Source: 62-47 sp049647485 (GTDB lineage Bacteria > Pseudomonadota > Alphaproteobacteria > Rhizobiales > Xanthobacteraceae). Taken from it: a stretch of 53,309 bases of DNA. Position 1 is the stretch's first letter. Each line of letters opens with the position of its first letter. Positions 1-8,112 of this stretch are shown one piece after another. Position numbers and translations under genes: made by a program. The notes under the pieces are model-generated. The model was not told where the DNA came from. It ran no database searches and worked only from the letters and a program-made list of their open reading frames with translations. The stretch spans positions 1-53,309 of the forward strand of contig JBARXT010000195.1 in NCBI GenBank assembly GCA_049647485.1. Reading direction: 5' to 3'.

Positions 1-56
1 GTTGATGCGGTTTCCTTCACACTACGGCCTTCATTCACAATACTGGAGAAGTACCC

Positions 57-596
57 ATTCGCCGTCCTAACAGAGCCCCGCCCGTCGCCGCCAAAGATGG
101 GCCGCGCACCAATGACGAAATCCGCAACGCCCAGGTTCAACTGATCGACCAGGACGGGGTTAACCACGGCACGGTGGAAACCATCGCCGCGATCAAGCTC
201 GCCACCGACGCCGGCATGGATCTTGTGGAGATTTCACCGAACAACAATCCTCCCGTATGCAAGATCATGGACTACGGGAAGTTCAAGTTCCAGTCGCAGA
301 AGAAAGCCGCCGAGGCCCGCAAGAAGCAGAAGATCGTCGAGATCAAGGAGATCAAGCTCCGGCCGATGATCGACGACCACGACTACGACGTGAAGATGCG
401 GGCGATGAAGCGATTCTTCGAGGAAGGCGACAAGGTCAAGATCACCTTGCGCTACCGTGGCCGCGAAATGGCGCACCAGGACATCGGCACCAAGCTGCTC
501 AACAAGGTGAAGGACGAGGTCGCCGAGATCGCTAAGGTCGAACAAGACGCCAAGTTCGAGGGCCGTCAGGTCGTCATGGTGCTGGCGCCGCGCTGA
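57..596 (+). CDS. infC: Translation initiation factor IF-3
   Basis: IF-3 binds the 30S subunit, prevents premature 50S joining and proofreads start codons and the initiator tRNA. The reading frame encodes a classic IF-3: an N-terminal stretch with NDEIRNAQVQLI, the linker-proximal DLVEISPN and PPVCKIMDYGK, and a C-domain with IKLRPMIDDHDY and the RYRGREMAHQ motif. The start is placed at ATT (57-59), which gives 179 residues, the usual family length. A GGAGAAG ribosome site sits six bases upstream, and an in-frame TGA at 3-5 leaves no room for a much longer protein. The first in-frame GTG (174) would delete 39 conserved residues. The AUU start is the known hallmark of infC autoregulation, because IF-3 itself rejects non-canonical starts. 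The product is secure; the exact start is very likely. Confidence 0.96.
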   Translation: MRRPNRAPPVAAKDGPRTNDEIRNAQVQLIDQDGVNHGTVETIAAIKLATDAGMDLVEISPNNNPPVCKIMDYGKFKFQSQKKAAEARKKQKIVEIKEIKLRPMIDDHDYDVKMRAMKRFFEEGDKVKITLRYRGREMAHQDIGTKLLNKVKDEVAEIAKVEQDAKFEGRQVVMVLAPR

Positions 597-630
597 GCGG
601 GCCAGCCTGCCTTTATTCAATCCGAACTCC

Positions 631-724
631 GTCACCCTGAGGTGCCGTTGCGTAGCAACGGCCTCGAAGGGCGACGGTCATCCTTCGAGGCTCGCGGCTA
701 TCGCCGCTCACACTTCAGATGACG
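631..724. repeat. Intergenic palindromic repeat (GTCACC...GATGAC type)
   Basis: This is an imperfect palindrome in the infC-rpmI gap. It begins GTCACCCTGAGGTG and ends CACTTCAGATGAC, with an inner TCATCCTTCGAGGCTCGC segment. The same outer and inner words recur at 13433-13581. Elements of this style are common between genes in Bradyrhizobium-type genomes. Function unknown. Confidence 0.7.
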
Positions 725-975
725 TCGCGTCGCCGCGCCACAGGGCCGGTCCCCTTGCGGGGGAGGGTTAGGGAGGGGGCCGCTTCAGCCTCCGACGGAA
801 ACAGCAGCATCGCTCTTTCGCCGGATCGCTGAATCGCGTTGCCTTTCGGCCGATCCTCTGCCATAAGCCCCATCTTCATCGCCCGGCTGATTAAGGGCTG
901 CCGTGGCGGTGATCCGTGCGAACTTGTTCCTGAAAGGAATAATCGAGCACTTTCAACGCTCTAGCGAGCATTTCA
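725..975. other. Gene-free spacer between infC and rpmI
   Basis: No convincing gene is seen here. The stretch holds a C/G-rich segment around 745-780 (CCCCTTGCGGGGG followed by AGGGTTAGGGAGGGGG), which resembles another common Bradyrhizobium-type intergenic repeat, and otherwise unremarkable sequence leading to the rpmI leader. A separate promoter for rpmI-rplT is likely in this gap because of its length, but no clear -35/-10 pair can be picked out by eye. Confidence 0.4.
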
Positions 976-1013
976 GCCACGTAACCGCCTTTTGGGGCGG
1001 CTTTTTCCGTGGC
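976..1013 (+). promoter_or_regulatory. rpmI leader hairpin, terminator-like
   Basis: Two nested stems are visible. The inner stem is CCGCC (985-989) with GGCGG (996-1000), followed at once by CTTTTT (1001-1006), which is the form of an intrinsic terminator. The outer stem is GCCACG (976-981) with CGTGGC (1008-1013). The rpmI ribosome site AAGAGGAG follows directly. The layout suggests attenuation or ribosomal-protein feedback on rpmI-rplT. L20-mediated feedback on this operon is known in other bacteria; here it is inference only. Confidence 0.5.
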
Positions 1014-1027
1014 AAGAGGAGAGCCAA

Positions 1028-1228
1028 ATGCCCAAGCTGAAGACCAAATCGGGCGCCAAAAAGCGCTTCAAAGTGACCGGGACCGGCAAGGTGGTGTCCG
1101 CCCACGCCGGCAAGCGACACGGCATGATCAAGCGGACCAAGAAGCAGATTCGTCAGCTTCGCGGGACCCGCATCCTGTTCAAGACCGACGGCGACAACAT
1201 CAAGAAGTATTTCCTGCCGAACGCCTGA
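1028..1228 (+). CDS. rpmI: 50S ribosomal protein L35
   Basis: This encodes 66 residues beginning [15 protein letters not shown] and continuing with [19 protein letters not shown], the standard bL35 sequence and length. It is very rich in Lys and Arg, as expected for an rRNA-binding protein of the large subunit. A strong AAGAGGAG ribosome site precedes the ATG. It sits 70 bases before rplT in the universal infC-rpmI-rplT order and is probably cotranscribed with rplT. A terminator-like hairpin lies just upstream. Confidence 0.98.
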
Positions 1229-1298
1229 CGGCCTGCCTGTTGCAACCTCGCCGCGTGAGGCGGCGTCAAATTTCCCAGTCATTTGAAGGAGATCGGTC

Positions 1299-1658
1299 AT
1301 GTCTCGCGTTAAACGCGGTGTGACGGCTCACGCCAAGCACAAAAAAGTCTACAAGATCACCAAGGGGTTCTCCGGCCGCCGGAAGAACACCATTCGCGCC
1401 GCCAAGGCCGCCGCCGACAAGGCGCAGCAATATGCCTTCCGCGACCGCAAGCGCAAGAAGCGCACCTTCCGCGCGCTCTGGATCCAGCGCCTCAACGCCG
1501 CCGTGCGGCCGCTCGGCATGACCTACAGCGTGTTCATCAACGGCCTTGCCAAGTCGGGCATCACCGTCGACCGCAAGGTGCTGTCGGACCTCGCCATCCA
1601 CGAGCCCGCCACGTTCCAGGCGATCGCCGAGAAGGCCAAGGCCGCGCTGGCGGCCTGA
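1299..1658 (+). CDS. rplT: 50S ribosomal protein L20
   Basis: This 119-residue protein begins MSRVKRGVTAHAKHKK and contains the conserved GFSGRRKNTIRAAK, RDRKRKKRTFRALWIQRLNA and GLAKSGITVDRKVLSDLA segments of bL20. The protein binds 23S rRNA, is required early in 50S assembly, and in several bacteria represses its own operon. A GGAGAT ribosome site precedes the ATG. The gene follows rpmI and precedes pheST, the usual alphaproteobacterial order. Full length. Confidence 0.98.
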   Translation: MSRVKRGVTAHAKHKKVYKITKGFSGRRKNTIRAAKAAADKAQQYAFRDRKRKKRTFRALWIQRLNAAVRPLGMTYSVFINGLAKSGITVDRKVLSDLAIHEPATFQAIAEKAKAALAA

Positions 1659-1703
1659 TCGTATCCGCCCGGCCGCGATCCCTGACATTTTCATGATGTC
1701 GTC

Positions 1704-1726
1704 ATGGCCGGGCTCGTCCCGGCCAT
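1704..1726. repeat. Palindromic repeat ATGGCCGGG-N5-CCCGGCCAT
   Basis: This is a perfect 9-bp inverted repeat, ATGGCCGGG (1704-1712) and CCCGGCCAT (1718-1726), with spacer CTCGT, in the rplT-pheS gap. The same arms occur at 9257-9279 and, with one change, at 50642-50664. A sister form, ATGCCCGGC/GCCGGGCAT, occurs at 5358-5380 and 50702-50724. It can fold as a strong hairpin in either transcript. Confidence 0.75.
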
Positions 1727-1811
1727 CTACGTCTCTACGGCGTCGATGGCCTGTACCACGCGGGTGCCCGGATCATCTCCAGGCATGACGCTGTGCAGGT
1801 GGTGGCCATCC

Positions 1812-2894
1812 ATGTCCAATCTCGAAACGCTTCAATCCCAAATCCTCGCCGATATCGCAGCCGCCGCCGACGAAGCCGCGCTGGAAGCCGTGCGCGTTGC
1901 CGCGCTCGGCAAGAAAGGTTCGATCTCCGCGCTGCTGGCCACGCTCGGCAAGATGTCGCCGGACGAACGCAAATCCGAGGGCGCGAAGATCAATCTCGCC
2001 AAGGACGCGGTGACGCAGGCGCTCGCCGCGCGCCGCGACGTGCTCAAGAACGCCGCGCTCGATGCGCGCCTTGCCTCGGAAACCATCGACGTCACCTTGC
2101 CGCTGCGCGACACGCCGGCCGACGCCGGCCGCATTCATCCGCTGAGCCAGACCTGGGACGAACTCACCACCATCTTCGCCGACATGGGTTTTGCGGTGGC
2201 CGAGGGTCCGGACATCGAGACCGACGACTACAACTTCACCAAACTGAATTTCCCCGAAGGGCACCCCGCGCGCGAGATGCACGACACTTTCTTCTTCAAT
2301 CCGAAGGAAGATGGCTCGCGGCTTCTGTTGAGGACGCACACTTCGCCGGTGCAGGTGCGCACCATGCTGAACCAAAAGCCGCCGATCCGCGTGATCTGTC
2401 CGGGCCGCACCTACCGCATCGATTCCGACGCGACGCATACGCCGCAATTTCATCAGGTCGAGGGCCTCGTCATCGACAAGGGCTCGCATCTCGGCCACCT
2501 GAAATGGATCCTGCACGAATTCTGCAAGGCGTTCTTCGAAGTCGATCACATCAACATGCGCTTCCGGCCGTCGTTCTTCCCGTTCACCGAGCCGTCGCTG
2601 GAAGTCGACATCCAGTGCCGCCGCGACAAGGGCGAGATCCGCTTCGGCGAAGGCGAGGACTGGCTGGAGATTCTCGGCTGCGGCATGGTGCATCCCAACG
2701 TGCTGCGCGCCTGCGACATCGATCCCGACGTCTATCAGGGCTTTGCCTGGGGCATGGGCATCGACCGCATCGCGATGCTGAAATACGGCATCGCCGACCT
2801 GCGCCAACTGTTCGAAGGCGACGTGCGCTGGCTCAACCACTACGGCTTCAAGCCGCTCGATATCCCGACGCTTGCGGGAGGATTAAGTTCGTGA
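1812..2894 (+). CDS. pheS: Phenylalanine--tRNA ligase alpha subunit
   Basis: This is the catalytic subunit of the heterotetrameric class II synthetase that charges tRNA-Phe. The 360 residues have an N-terminal coiled-coil region (about 1-85) and a catalytic core with FPEGHPAREMHDTFF, the motif-2 stretch CPGRTYRIDSDATHTPQFHQ, and motif 3 GFAWGMGIDRIAMLKYG near residue 310. The ATG at 1812 is the family start; longer in-frame versions run into the upstream repeat. Its TGA overlaps the GTG of pheT in the string GTGA, so the two subunits are translationally coupled. Confidence 0.98.
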   Translation: MSNLETLQSQILADIAAAADEAALEAVRVAALGKKGSISALLATLGKMSPDERKSEGAKINLAKDAVTQALAARRDVLKNAALDARLASETIDVTLPLRDTPADAGRIHPLSQTWDELTTIFADMGFAVAEGPDIETDDYNFTKLNFPEGHPAREMHDTFFFNPKEDGSRLLLRTHTSPVQVRTMLNQKPPIRVICPGRTYRIDSDATHTPQFHQVEGLVIDKGSHLGHLKWILHEFCKAFFEVDHINMRFRPSFFPFTEPSLEVDIQCRRDKGEIRFGEGEDWLEILGCGMVHPNVLRACDIDPDVYQGFAWGMGIDRIAMLKYGIADLRQLFEGDVRWLNHYGFKPLDIPTLAGGLSS

Positions 2895-5311
2895 AATTCA
2901 CCCTCACCTGGCTGAAGGATCATCTCGACACCGACGAGCCGCTCGACAAGCTCGCCGACAAGCTCACCATGATCGGGCTCGAGGTCGAGCACATCGAGAA
3001 CAAGGCCGAGCAGCTCAGGCCGATCCGTATCGCGCGCGTCATCTCCGCCGTGCAGCATCCGAACGCGGATCGCCTGCGCGTGTGCATGGTGGACATCGGT
3101 GATGGCGGCGCGCCGGTGCAGGTGGTGTGCGGCGCGCCGAACGCGCGCGACGGCCTCGTCACCATCTTCGGCCCGCCCGGCACCTACATTCCCGGCAAGA
3201 ACATCACGCTTAGCATCGGCAGCATTCGCGGCGTGGAATCGCGCGGCATGCTGATCTCCGGCGCGGAGATTGAAATCTCCGACGACCATAGCGGCATCGT
3301 CGAATTGCCGGCGGATGCGCCGATCGGTACGTCCTATGTCGAATGGGCGAAGCTGAGCGATCCGGTGATCGAGATCAATCTCACGCCGAACCGGCAGGAC
3401 GCCACCGGCGTCCACGGCATCGCGCGCGATCTCGCCGCCGCCGACATAGGCAAGCTGAAGGATCCCGGCATCAAGCCGATTGCGGGCGAATTCCCGTGCC
3501 CGGTGCAAGTCATGGTCGAGGACGCGACGCTGTGCCCCGGCTTCGCGTTACGTCTCGTGCGCGGTGTGAAAAACGGCCCGTCGCCGGAATGGCTGCAACA
3601 GCGCCTCACCGCGATCGGCCTGCGCCCGATCAACGCGCTGGTCGACATCACCAACTTCATGACCTACGACCGCGCGCGGCCGCTGCATGTGTTTGACGCC
3701 AGGAAGGTGAAGGGCAACCTCACCGTGCGCGCGGCCCGCGACGGCGAGGAGTTGCTGGCGCTCGACGGCAAGACCTACAAGCTCGATCCGTCGATCTGCG
3801 TCATCGCCGACGATCACGGTGTCGAATCGCTCGCCGGCATCATGGGTGGCGAGGCCTCGGGCTGCGATGAGAACACCACCGACGTGCTGATCGAATCGGC
3901 GCTGTGGAACGAGATCAACATCGCGCAGACCGGCCGCAAGCTCGGCATCAATTCCGATGCGCGCTACCGCTTCGAGCGCGGCGTCGATCCGGCCTTCATG
4001 GTGCCGGGGCTCGAACTCGCAACGAAAATGGTGATGGAGCTGTGCGGCGGCACGCCGTCGGAGACCATCGTGGTCGGCAAGGCGTTTCCCGACGATCGCG
4101 TCATCGACTATCCGCTTAGCGAACTGAAGCGCCTCGCCGGCATCGAGGTGCCGTTGCCGGAAGCGCGCGGCATTTTGCAACGGCTCGGCTTCATGGTGGC
4201 AGGCAACGGCCCGGTGGTGAAGATCGCGGTGCCGTCATGGCGCACCGACGTTCACGGCAAGGCCGACATCGTCGAGGAAATCGTGCGCATCGTCGGCGTC
4301 GACAAGGTGCCGATGACGCCGTTCCCGCGCGGCGACAATCCGCGCAAGCCGGTGCTGACCACGCTGCAATCGCGCACCCGCCGCGCCAAGCGCGCGCTCG
4401 CCGCGCGCGGCATGGTGGAGGCGGTGACATGGTCGTTCATCGCAAAGCCTCACGCCGAACTGTTCGGCGGCGGCAGCGCGGCGCTGGCGCTCGCCAATCC
4501 GATTGCCGCCGATCTCTCCGACATGCGGCCCTCGCTGCTGCCGGGCCTGATCGCCGCGGCGCAGACCAACCACGATCGCGGCTCGGACGATGTCGCATTG
4601 TTCGAGGTCGGACAAATTTTCAAGGGCGACCGCCCGCAGGACCAGTTCACAGCGGCCGCCGGCATACGTCGCGGCTTCGCTTCGTCGCAAGGCTTGGGCC
4701 GAAGCTGGACCGGCGCGGCGCAGGCCAGCGCGTTCGACGCCAAGGCGGATGCCTTCGCGGTGCTGGCGGCGGCCGGCGCGTCCGTGCAGGCGTTGCAGAT
4801 CGCGTCCGCTAGCGGCGACACGTTTCCCGCGTGGCTGCATCCCGGCCGCTCCGCCGCAATCCAGATGGGCCCGCAGAACGTGCTCGGTTACTTCGGCGAG
4901 TTGCATCCGCGCACGCTGGAGGCGCTCCGCGCCGACGGCCCGGTGATGGCGTTCGAGGTGATTCTCGATCGCATTCCGGAAGGCAAGGCGAAAGCGACCC
5001 GCGCCAAGCCGCAGCTCGATCTGCCGGCGTTTCATCCGGTCGAGCGCGACTTCGCCTTCATCGTCGCCCGCAGCGTGAAAGCAGCCGACATCGTCCGCGC
5101 CGCGCAGGCCGCCGACAAGAAGCTCGTCACCGGCGTGACCGTGTTCGACGTCTATGAAGGCAAGGGCATCGATCCCGACAAGAAGTCGGTTGCGATCGCC
5201 GTGACGATCCAGCCGCGTGAGAAGACGCTGACCGATCAGGAAATCGACGCCATCGCCGCGAAGATCGTCGCGGAGGTAACGAAAAAGACCGGCGGCACGC
5301 TGCGGGGATAA
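2891..5311 (+). CDS. pheT: Phenylalanine--tRNA ligase beta subunit
   Basis: This 806-residue beta subunit of PheRS has the expected domain order: an N-terminal tRNA-binding OB fold (about 40-150, with VQHPNADRLRVC), the B3/B4 editing region (about 210-390), the B5 domain, the core catalytic-like domain, and a C-terminal anticodon-binding ferredoxin fold (about 710-806, FHPVERDFAFIV). The start is GTG at 2891, behind GGAGG, and overlaps the pheS stop by four bases. The frame is open much further upstream, but that part is only the shifted reading of pheS. Full length. Confidence 0.98.
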   Translation: MKFTLTWLKDHLDTDEPLDKLADKLTMIGLEVEHIENKAEQLRPIRIARVISAVQHPNADRLRVCMVDIGDGGAPVQVVCGAPNARDGLVTIFGPPGTYIPGKNITLSIGSIRGVESRGMLISGAEIEISDDHSGIVELPADAPIGTSYVEWAKLSDPVIEINLTPNRQDATGVHGIARDLAAADIGKLKDPGIKPIAGEFPCPVQVMVEDATLCPGFALRLVRGVKNGPSPEWLQQRLTAIGLRPINALVDITNFMTYDRARPLHVFDARKVKGNLTVRAARDGEELLALDGKTYKLDPSICVIADDHGVESLAGIMGGEASGCDENTTDVLIESALWNEINIAQTGRKLGINSDARYRFERGVDPAFMVPGLELATKMVMELCGGTPSETIVVGKAFPDDRVIDYPLSELKRLAGIEVPLPEARGILQRLGFMVAGNGPVVKIAVPSWRTDVHGKADIVEEIVRIVGVDKVPMTPFPRGDNPRKPVLTTLQSRTRRAKRALAARGMVEAVTWSFIAKPHAELFGGGSAALALANPIAADLSDMRPSLLPGLIAAAQTNHDRGSDDVALFEVGQIFKGDRPQDQFTAAAGIRRGFASSQGLGRSWTGAAQASAFDAKADAFAVLAAAGASVQALQIASASGDTFPAWLHPGRSAAIQMGPQNVLGYFGELHPRTLEALRADGPVMAFEVILDRIPEGKAKATRAKPQLDLPAFHPVERDFAFIVARSVKAADIVRAAQAADKKLVTGVTVFDVYEGKGIDPDKKSVAIAVTIQPREKTLTDQEIDAIAAKIVAEVTKKTGGTLRG

Positions 5312-5357
5312 GCGCGCCAACGCGCCCCCTCTCCGTCGTGCTCAAAACCTGACCGTC

Positions 5358-5475
5358 ATGCCCGGCCTTGTGCCGGGCATCCACGTCCTTACTACTTCAC
5401 ACTAGGAAAAACGTGAATGGCCGGGACATAGGCGAGCGAAGCGACGCCGTTCTTCGAACGGCTATGCCCGGCCAT
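5358..5475. repeat. Palindromic repeat cluster ATGCCCGGC-N5-GCCGGGCAT
   Basis: This lies in the 229-bp gap after pheT. A perfect 9-bp inverted repeat, ATGCCCGGC (5358-5366) and GCCGGGCAT (5372-5380), is followed by ATGGCCGGGACATAG (5416 on) and ATGCCCGGCCATGACGAG (5464 on), so two or three partial copies of the same repeat family are fused. It could act as a bidirectional terminator between the convergent pheT and serine hydrolase genes. Confidence 0.65.
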
Positions 5476-5540
5476 GACGAGTGGAAACGTATTGCCCGTC
5501 TCACTCGCGCCTCGTTGCGTTACGACGAGAACCGCCCTCG

Positions 5541-7136
5541 CTACTCCCTTCGAAACACGCCCTTCGCGAGATCGCTGGCGAAGTATTCGATCTGCAACGA
5601 CTTCGCCTTGCCGCGCTGGCGGCTGAACGTCACCGTCGAGACGGAGCCGGCCGGCGCGTCCTCGCCTTGCAAGTCGATCGTGAAGGTGTCGCCGTCCCAA
5701 TGCCGTAGCGGAAACACCTTGCCGGCCTCGTTGCCGAGCAACAGCAGCAGCTTGCCTTCCTTGCGCACCACCACCGCGTCGCCATAGTACCTGTTGACGT
5801 AGGTGCCCTTGTAGAGTTCGGCGGCGGCTTGCGCTTTCGGCTTGGCCGGCGGCGTCTTGCCGACCAGCGATCCGAATGGCTTGAACATCGGGGCGAAGCG
5901 CGGAGCGTAACCCGCATACCAGTCGCGCGTGATCGTGCCCAACTGCGCCAGATCGGAAAATTCCGCGCACAGCGTTTCCACCGCGCCCGTCGGCGCGGCG
6001 TTGGACAGCACGACGATGCCGAGATCGAGCGAAGGGATCATCGTCACACAGGTCGCGGCTCCCAGAAGAAACGCCCCGGAGTGCGACAGCACCACGCGGC
6101 CTGACGGCGCGACACCGATATTCATGCCGTAGCCGTAGAAGCCGGCCCGCTCGCTCACGTCCGTGGGCGGCGCGGAGATCATTTGCGGGCTCAGCGCCGG
6201 AAGCAGCGCCGCCTTGTCGATCAGCGGCTTGCCGTCATGCGCGCCGTTCGCCAGCACCATCGCCATCCACCTCGCCATGTCATTGGCGGACGACGAGACG
6301 CCGCCGGCCGGCGACTGCTCGTCGGGATCGCGCTGGGTGCGCGGCTGGAAGCCGCCATCGACCTTGGCGTGGTTGACCGCGTGATTGTCGCGGTTAATAA
6401 AATCCGCGTAGCGCGAACTGGTGCGGTTCATGCCGAGCGGCAGATAGAGCGCGCGATCCGACAGCGTCGCCCAGTCGATTTGCGAGGCTACAGCCACCGC
6501 TTCCGCCGCCGCCGTCAGCCCGAAATTGGTGTAGGCGTAGCTCGCGCGGAACGGCGCCAGCGGCAGATAGCGCAGCCGCTTCAGGACATCCTCGCGCGGA
6601 TAGTCGAGATATTCGAGATCATCGCCGGCGTGATCCGGCAGCCCCGAGCGATGCGCATAGAGATCGCCGATGGTCACCATGCGGCCGACCGCCTTGTCGG
6701 AGAGCGCGAACCCTCGCAGGTATTTGACGACCGGATCGTCCCACTTCACCACGCCCTTGCCGACTTGCGCGGCGACGACGCTGGCGCCGACCGGTTTCGA
6801 CAGCGAGGCGAGTTGAAACACGGTGTCGGCATCGACGGCGGCCGCATCGCCCGCCTTGCGCACGCCAAAACCCTTGGCATAGACGGCCTTGCCGCCGCGC
6901 ACCACCGCAACCGACATGCCCGGAATGTCGGACTTCTTCATGATCGCGGCGGCAAGCTCGTCGAGCTTGGCCACCGCCGCATCGATCTGCTCCGGCGGCG
7001 CCGGTACCGCGACCGCCTGCGATGGCGGCAGCTTCGCATCGACCGCGAGGTCGAAGGCGCGCGCATGATATGACTGCGTGACGCAGAGCGCCGCCGCCAG
7101 CAGCGTCGCGGACGGCAGATGGAAGCGGAACGACAT
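5541..7136 (-). CDS. Exported serine hydrolase, beta-lactamase / PBP4*-like
   Basis: This 531-residue protein has a cleavable-looking signal peptide (hydrophobic about 9-20, ending HARA near 27) and a beta-lactamase-family fold. All three catalytic motifs are visible: SxxK at S111-K114 (ASLSKPVG), YxN at Y202-T-N204 (YAYTNFG) and HxG at 352-354 (SHSGAF). The last 110 or so residues (ELYKGTYVNRYYGDAVV onward) look like the small beta-barrel appended to many esterase-type members. The likely role is a periplasmic esterase, D-aminopeptidase or peptidase; the substrate cannot be read from sequence. The ATG at 7136 gives the signal peptide directly. It is divergent from the TauE-like permease. Confidence 0.85.
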   Translation of the reverse strand: MSFRFHLPSATLLAAALCVTQSYHARAFDLAVDAKLPPSQAVAVPAPPEQIDAAVAKLDELAAAIMKKSDIPGMSVAVVRGGKAVYAKGFGVRKAGDAAAVDADTVFQLASLSKPVGASVVAAQVGKGVVKWDDPVVKYLRGFALSDKAVGRMVTIGDLYAHRSGLPDHAGDDLEYLDYPREDVLKRLRYLPLAPFRASYAYTNFGLTAAAEAVAVASQIDWATLSDRALYLPLGMNRTSSRYADFINRDNHAVNHAKVDGGFQPRTQRDPDEQSPAGGVSSSANDMARWMAMVLANGAHDGKPLIDKAALLPALSPQMISAPPTDVSERAGFYGYGMNIGVAPSGRVVLSHSGAFLLGAATCVTMIPSLDLGIVVLSNAAPTGAVETLCAEFSDLAQLGTITRDWYAGYAPRFAPMFKPFGSLVGKTPPAKPKAQAAAELYKGTYVNRYYGDAVVVRKEGKLLLLLGNEAGKVFPLRHWDGDTFTIDLQGEDAPAGSVSTVTFSRQRGKAKSLQIEYFASDLAKGVFRRE

Positions 7137-7182
7137 GCGCGTGAACCTCGTCTGGAAATCGATTGCGACCACCGCGAACACT

Positions 7183-7229
7183 AGAGCATGATGGCAAAAT
7201 GTGTGAAGCGGTTTTCGGAATGGCTTCAT
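7183..7229. repeat. Intergenic repeat AGAGCATGAT...CGGTTTTCGG
   Basis: The sequence AGAGCATGATGGCAAAAT followed by GTGTGAAGCGGTTTTCGGAA matches the left two-thirds of a repeat family seen in fuller form at 27837-27885. It lies between the divergent serine hydrolase and permease genes, and its right edge touches the most upstream possible ATG of the permease. Confidence 0.55.
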
Positions 7230-7278
7230 GTCTTCCGTCGATCCCTCCCCTCCACGCAAGGTCCATCGCGAGCGGCGC

Positions 7279-8043
7279 ATGATCCTCCCCGGTCTGGACG
7301 GCTTCAGCTTCGCGGCGCTCGCCGTGCTCGTCGTCACCGCATTCGTCGCGGGGCTGGCGCGCGGCTTCTCCGGGTTCGGCTCGGCGTTGATCTTCATGCC
7401 ATTGGCGAGTGCGGCGATCGGCGCGCAGGTCGCATCGCCCCTGTTGCTGATCGTCGAGATGATCGCCGCCGCAAGCCTGGTGCCCGGCGCGGCGCGCATC
7501 GCCAATCGCAGCGAGGTGATGCTGATGGCCATCGGCTCGCTGGTCGGCGTGCCGCTCGGCACATTGTTCCTGATTCACGCCGATCCGCTCGCGGTGCGCT
7601 GGATGATCGTCGCGCTGATCGTGCCGCTGCTGATACTGATGATGGCGGGATGGCGCTATCCGCGCCCGCCGACGCGCCCCGTCACCACGCTGGTCGGCGC
7701 GGTGGCCGGCTTCTTCGGCGGCGTGGCGCAGGTCGGCGGCCCGCCGGTGGTGCTCTACTGGCTGCGCGACGCCACCACGGCGGCGGTGACGCGCGCCAGC
7801 CTCATCCTCTATTTCGCGGTGTCGGATGTCATCATCCTCGCAAGCTATCTGTGGGGCGGGCTGTTCACGCGCACGGTGATCGGCCTCGCGCTTGTCGCCG
7901 GGCCGGTGTTCGGCGTCGGGCTGTGGATCGGCTCGCACATGTTCGGCCTCGCCAGCGACTTAACGTTCCGCCGTGTCTGCTATGCACTGATCGCCGCCTC
8001 CGCGCTGATCAGCCTGCCGCTGTTCGACGGGCTGTTGCGCTGA
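7279..8043 (+). CDS. TauE/SafE (TSUP) family permease
   Basis: This is an integral membrane protein of the TSUP family, whose members move sulfite, sulfonates or other small anions. The signature GFSGFGSALIFMPLASA occupies the first transmembrane region and is repeated in the second half as GAVAGFFGGVAQVGGPPVV, the internal duplication of the family. About eight hydrophobic helices fill 254 residues. Related proteins begin MILP, so the ATG at 7279 is preferred. An in-frame ATG at 7228 would add 17 charged residues and overlaps a repeat. Substrate unknown. It stands alone and is divergent from the serine hydrolase. Confidence 0.85.
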   Translation: MILPGLDGFSFAALAVLVVTAFVAGLARGFSGFGSALIFMPLASAAIGAQVASPLLLIVEMIAAASLVPGAARIANRSEVMLMAIGSLVGVPLGTLFLIHADPLAVRWMIVALIVPLLILMMAGWRYPRPPTRPVTTLVGAVAGFFGGVAQVGGPPVVLYWLRDATTAAVTRASLILYFAVSDVIILASYLWGGLFTRTVIGLALVAGPVFGVGLWIGSHMFGLASDLTFRRVCYALIAASALISLPLFDGLLR

Positions 8044-8112
8044 CGATCGTAACTTGCGCCGCAGGCGCATGCGGGACTAGCCTCGCTTATCCGTGTTCGA
8101 CAGGAGGCTCCC

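Noticed and set aside
1793..2890. Open frame extending pheT upstream by 366 codons
   Set aside because: It is the out-of-frame reading of pheS. The PheT N-terminus begins at GTG 2891 with a ribosome site and GTGA overlap.
4235..5320. 361-codon minus-strand frame opposite pheT
   Set aside because: High-GC antisense shadow with Arg/His-rich composition and no recognisable domain; pheT is intact on the plus strand.
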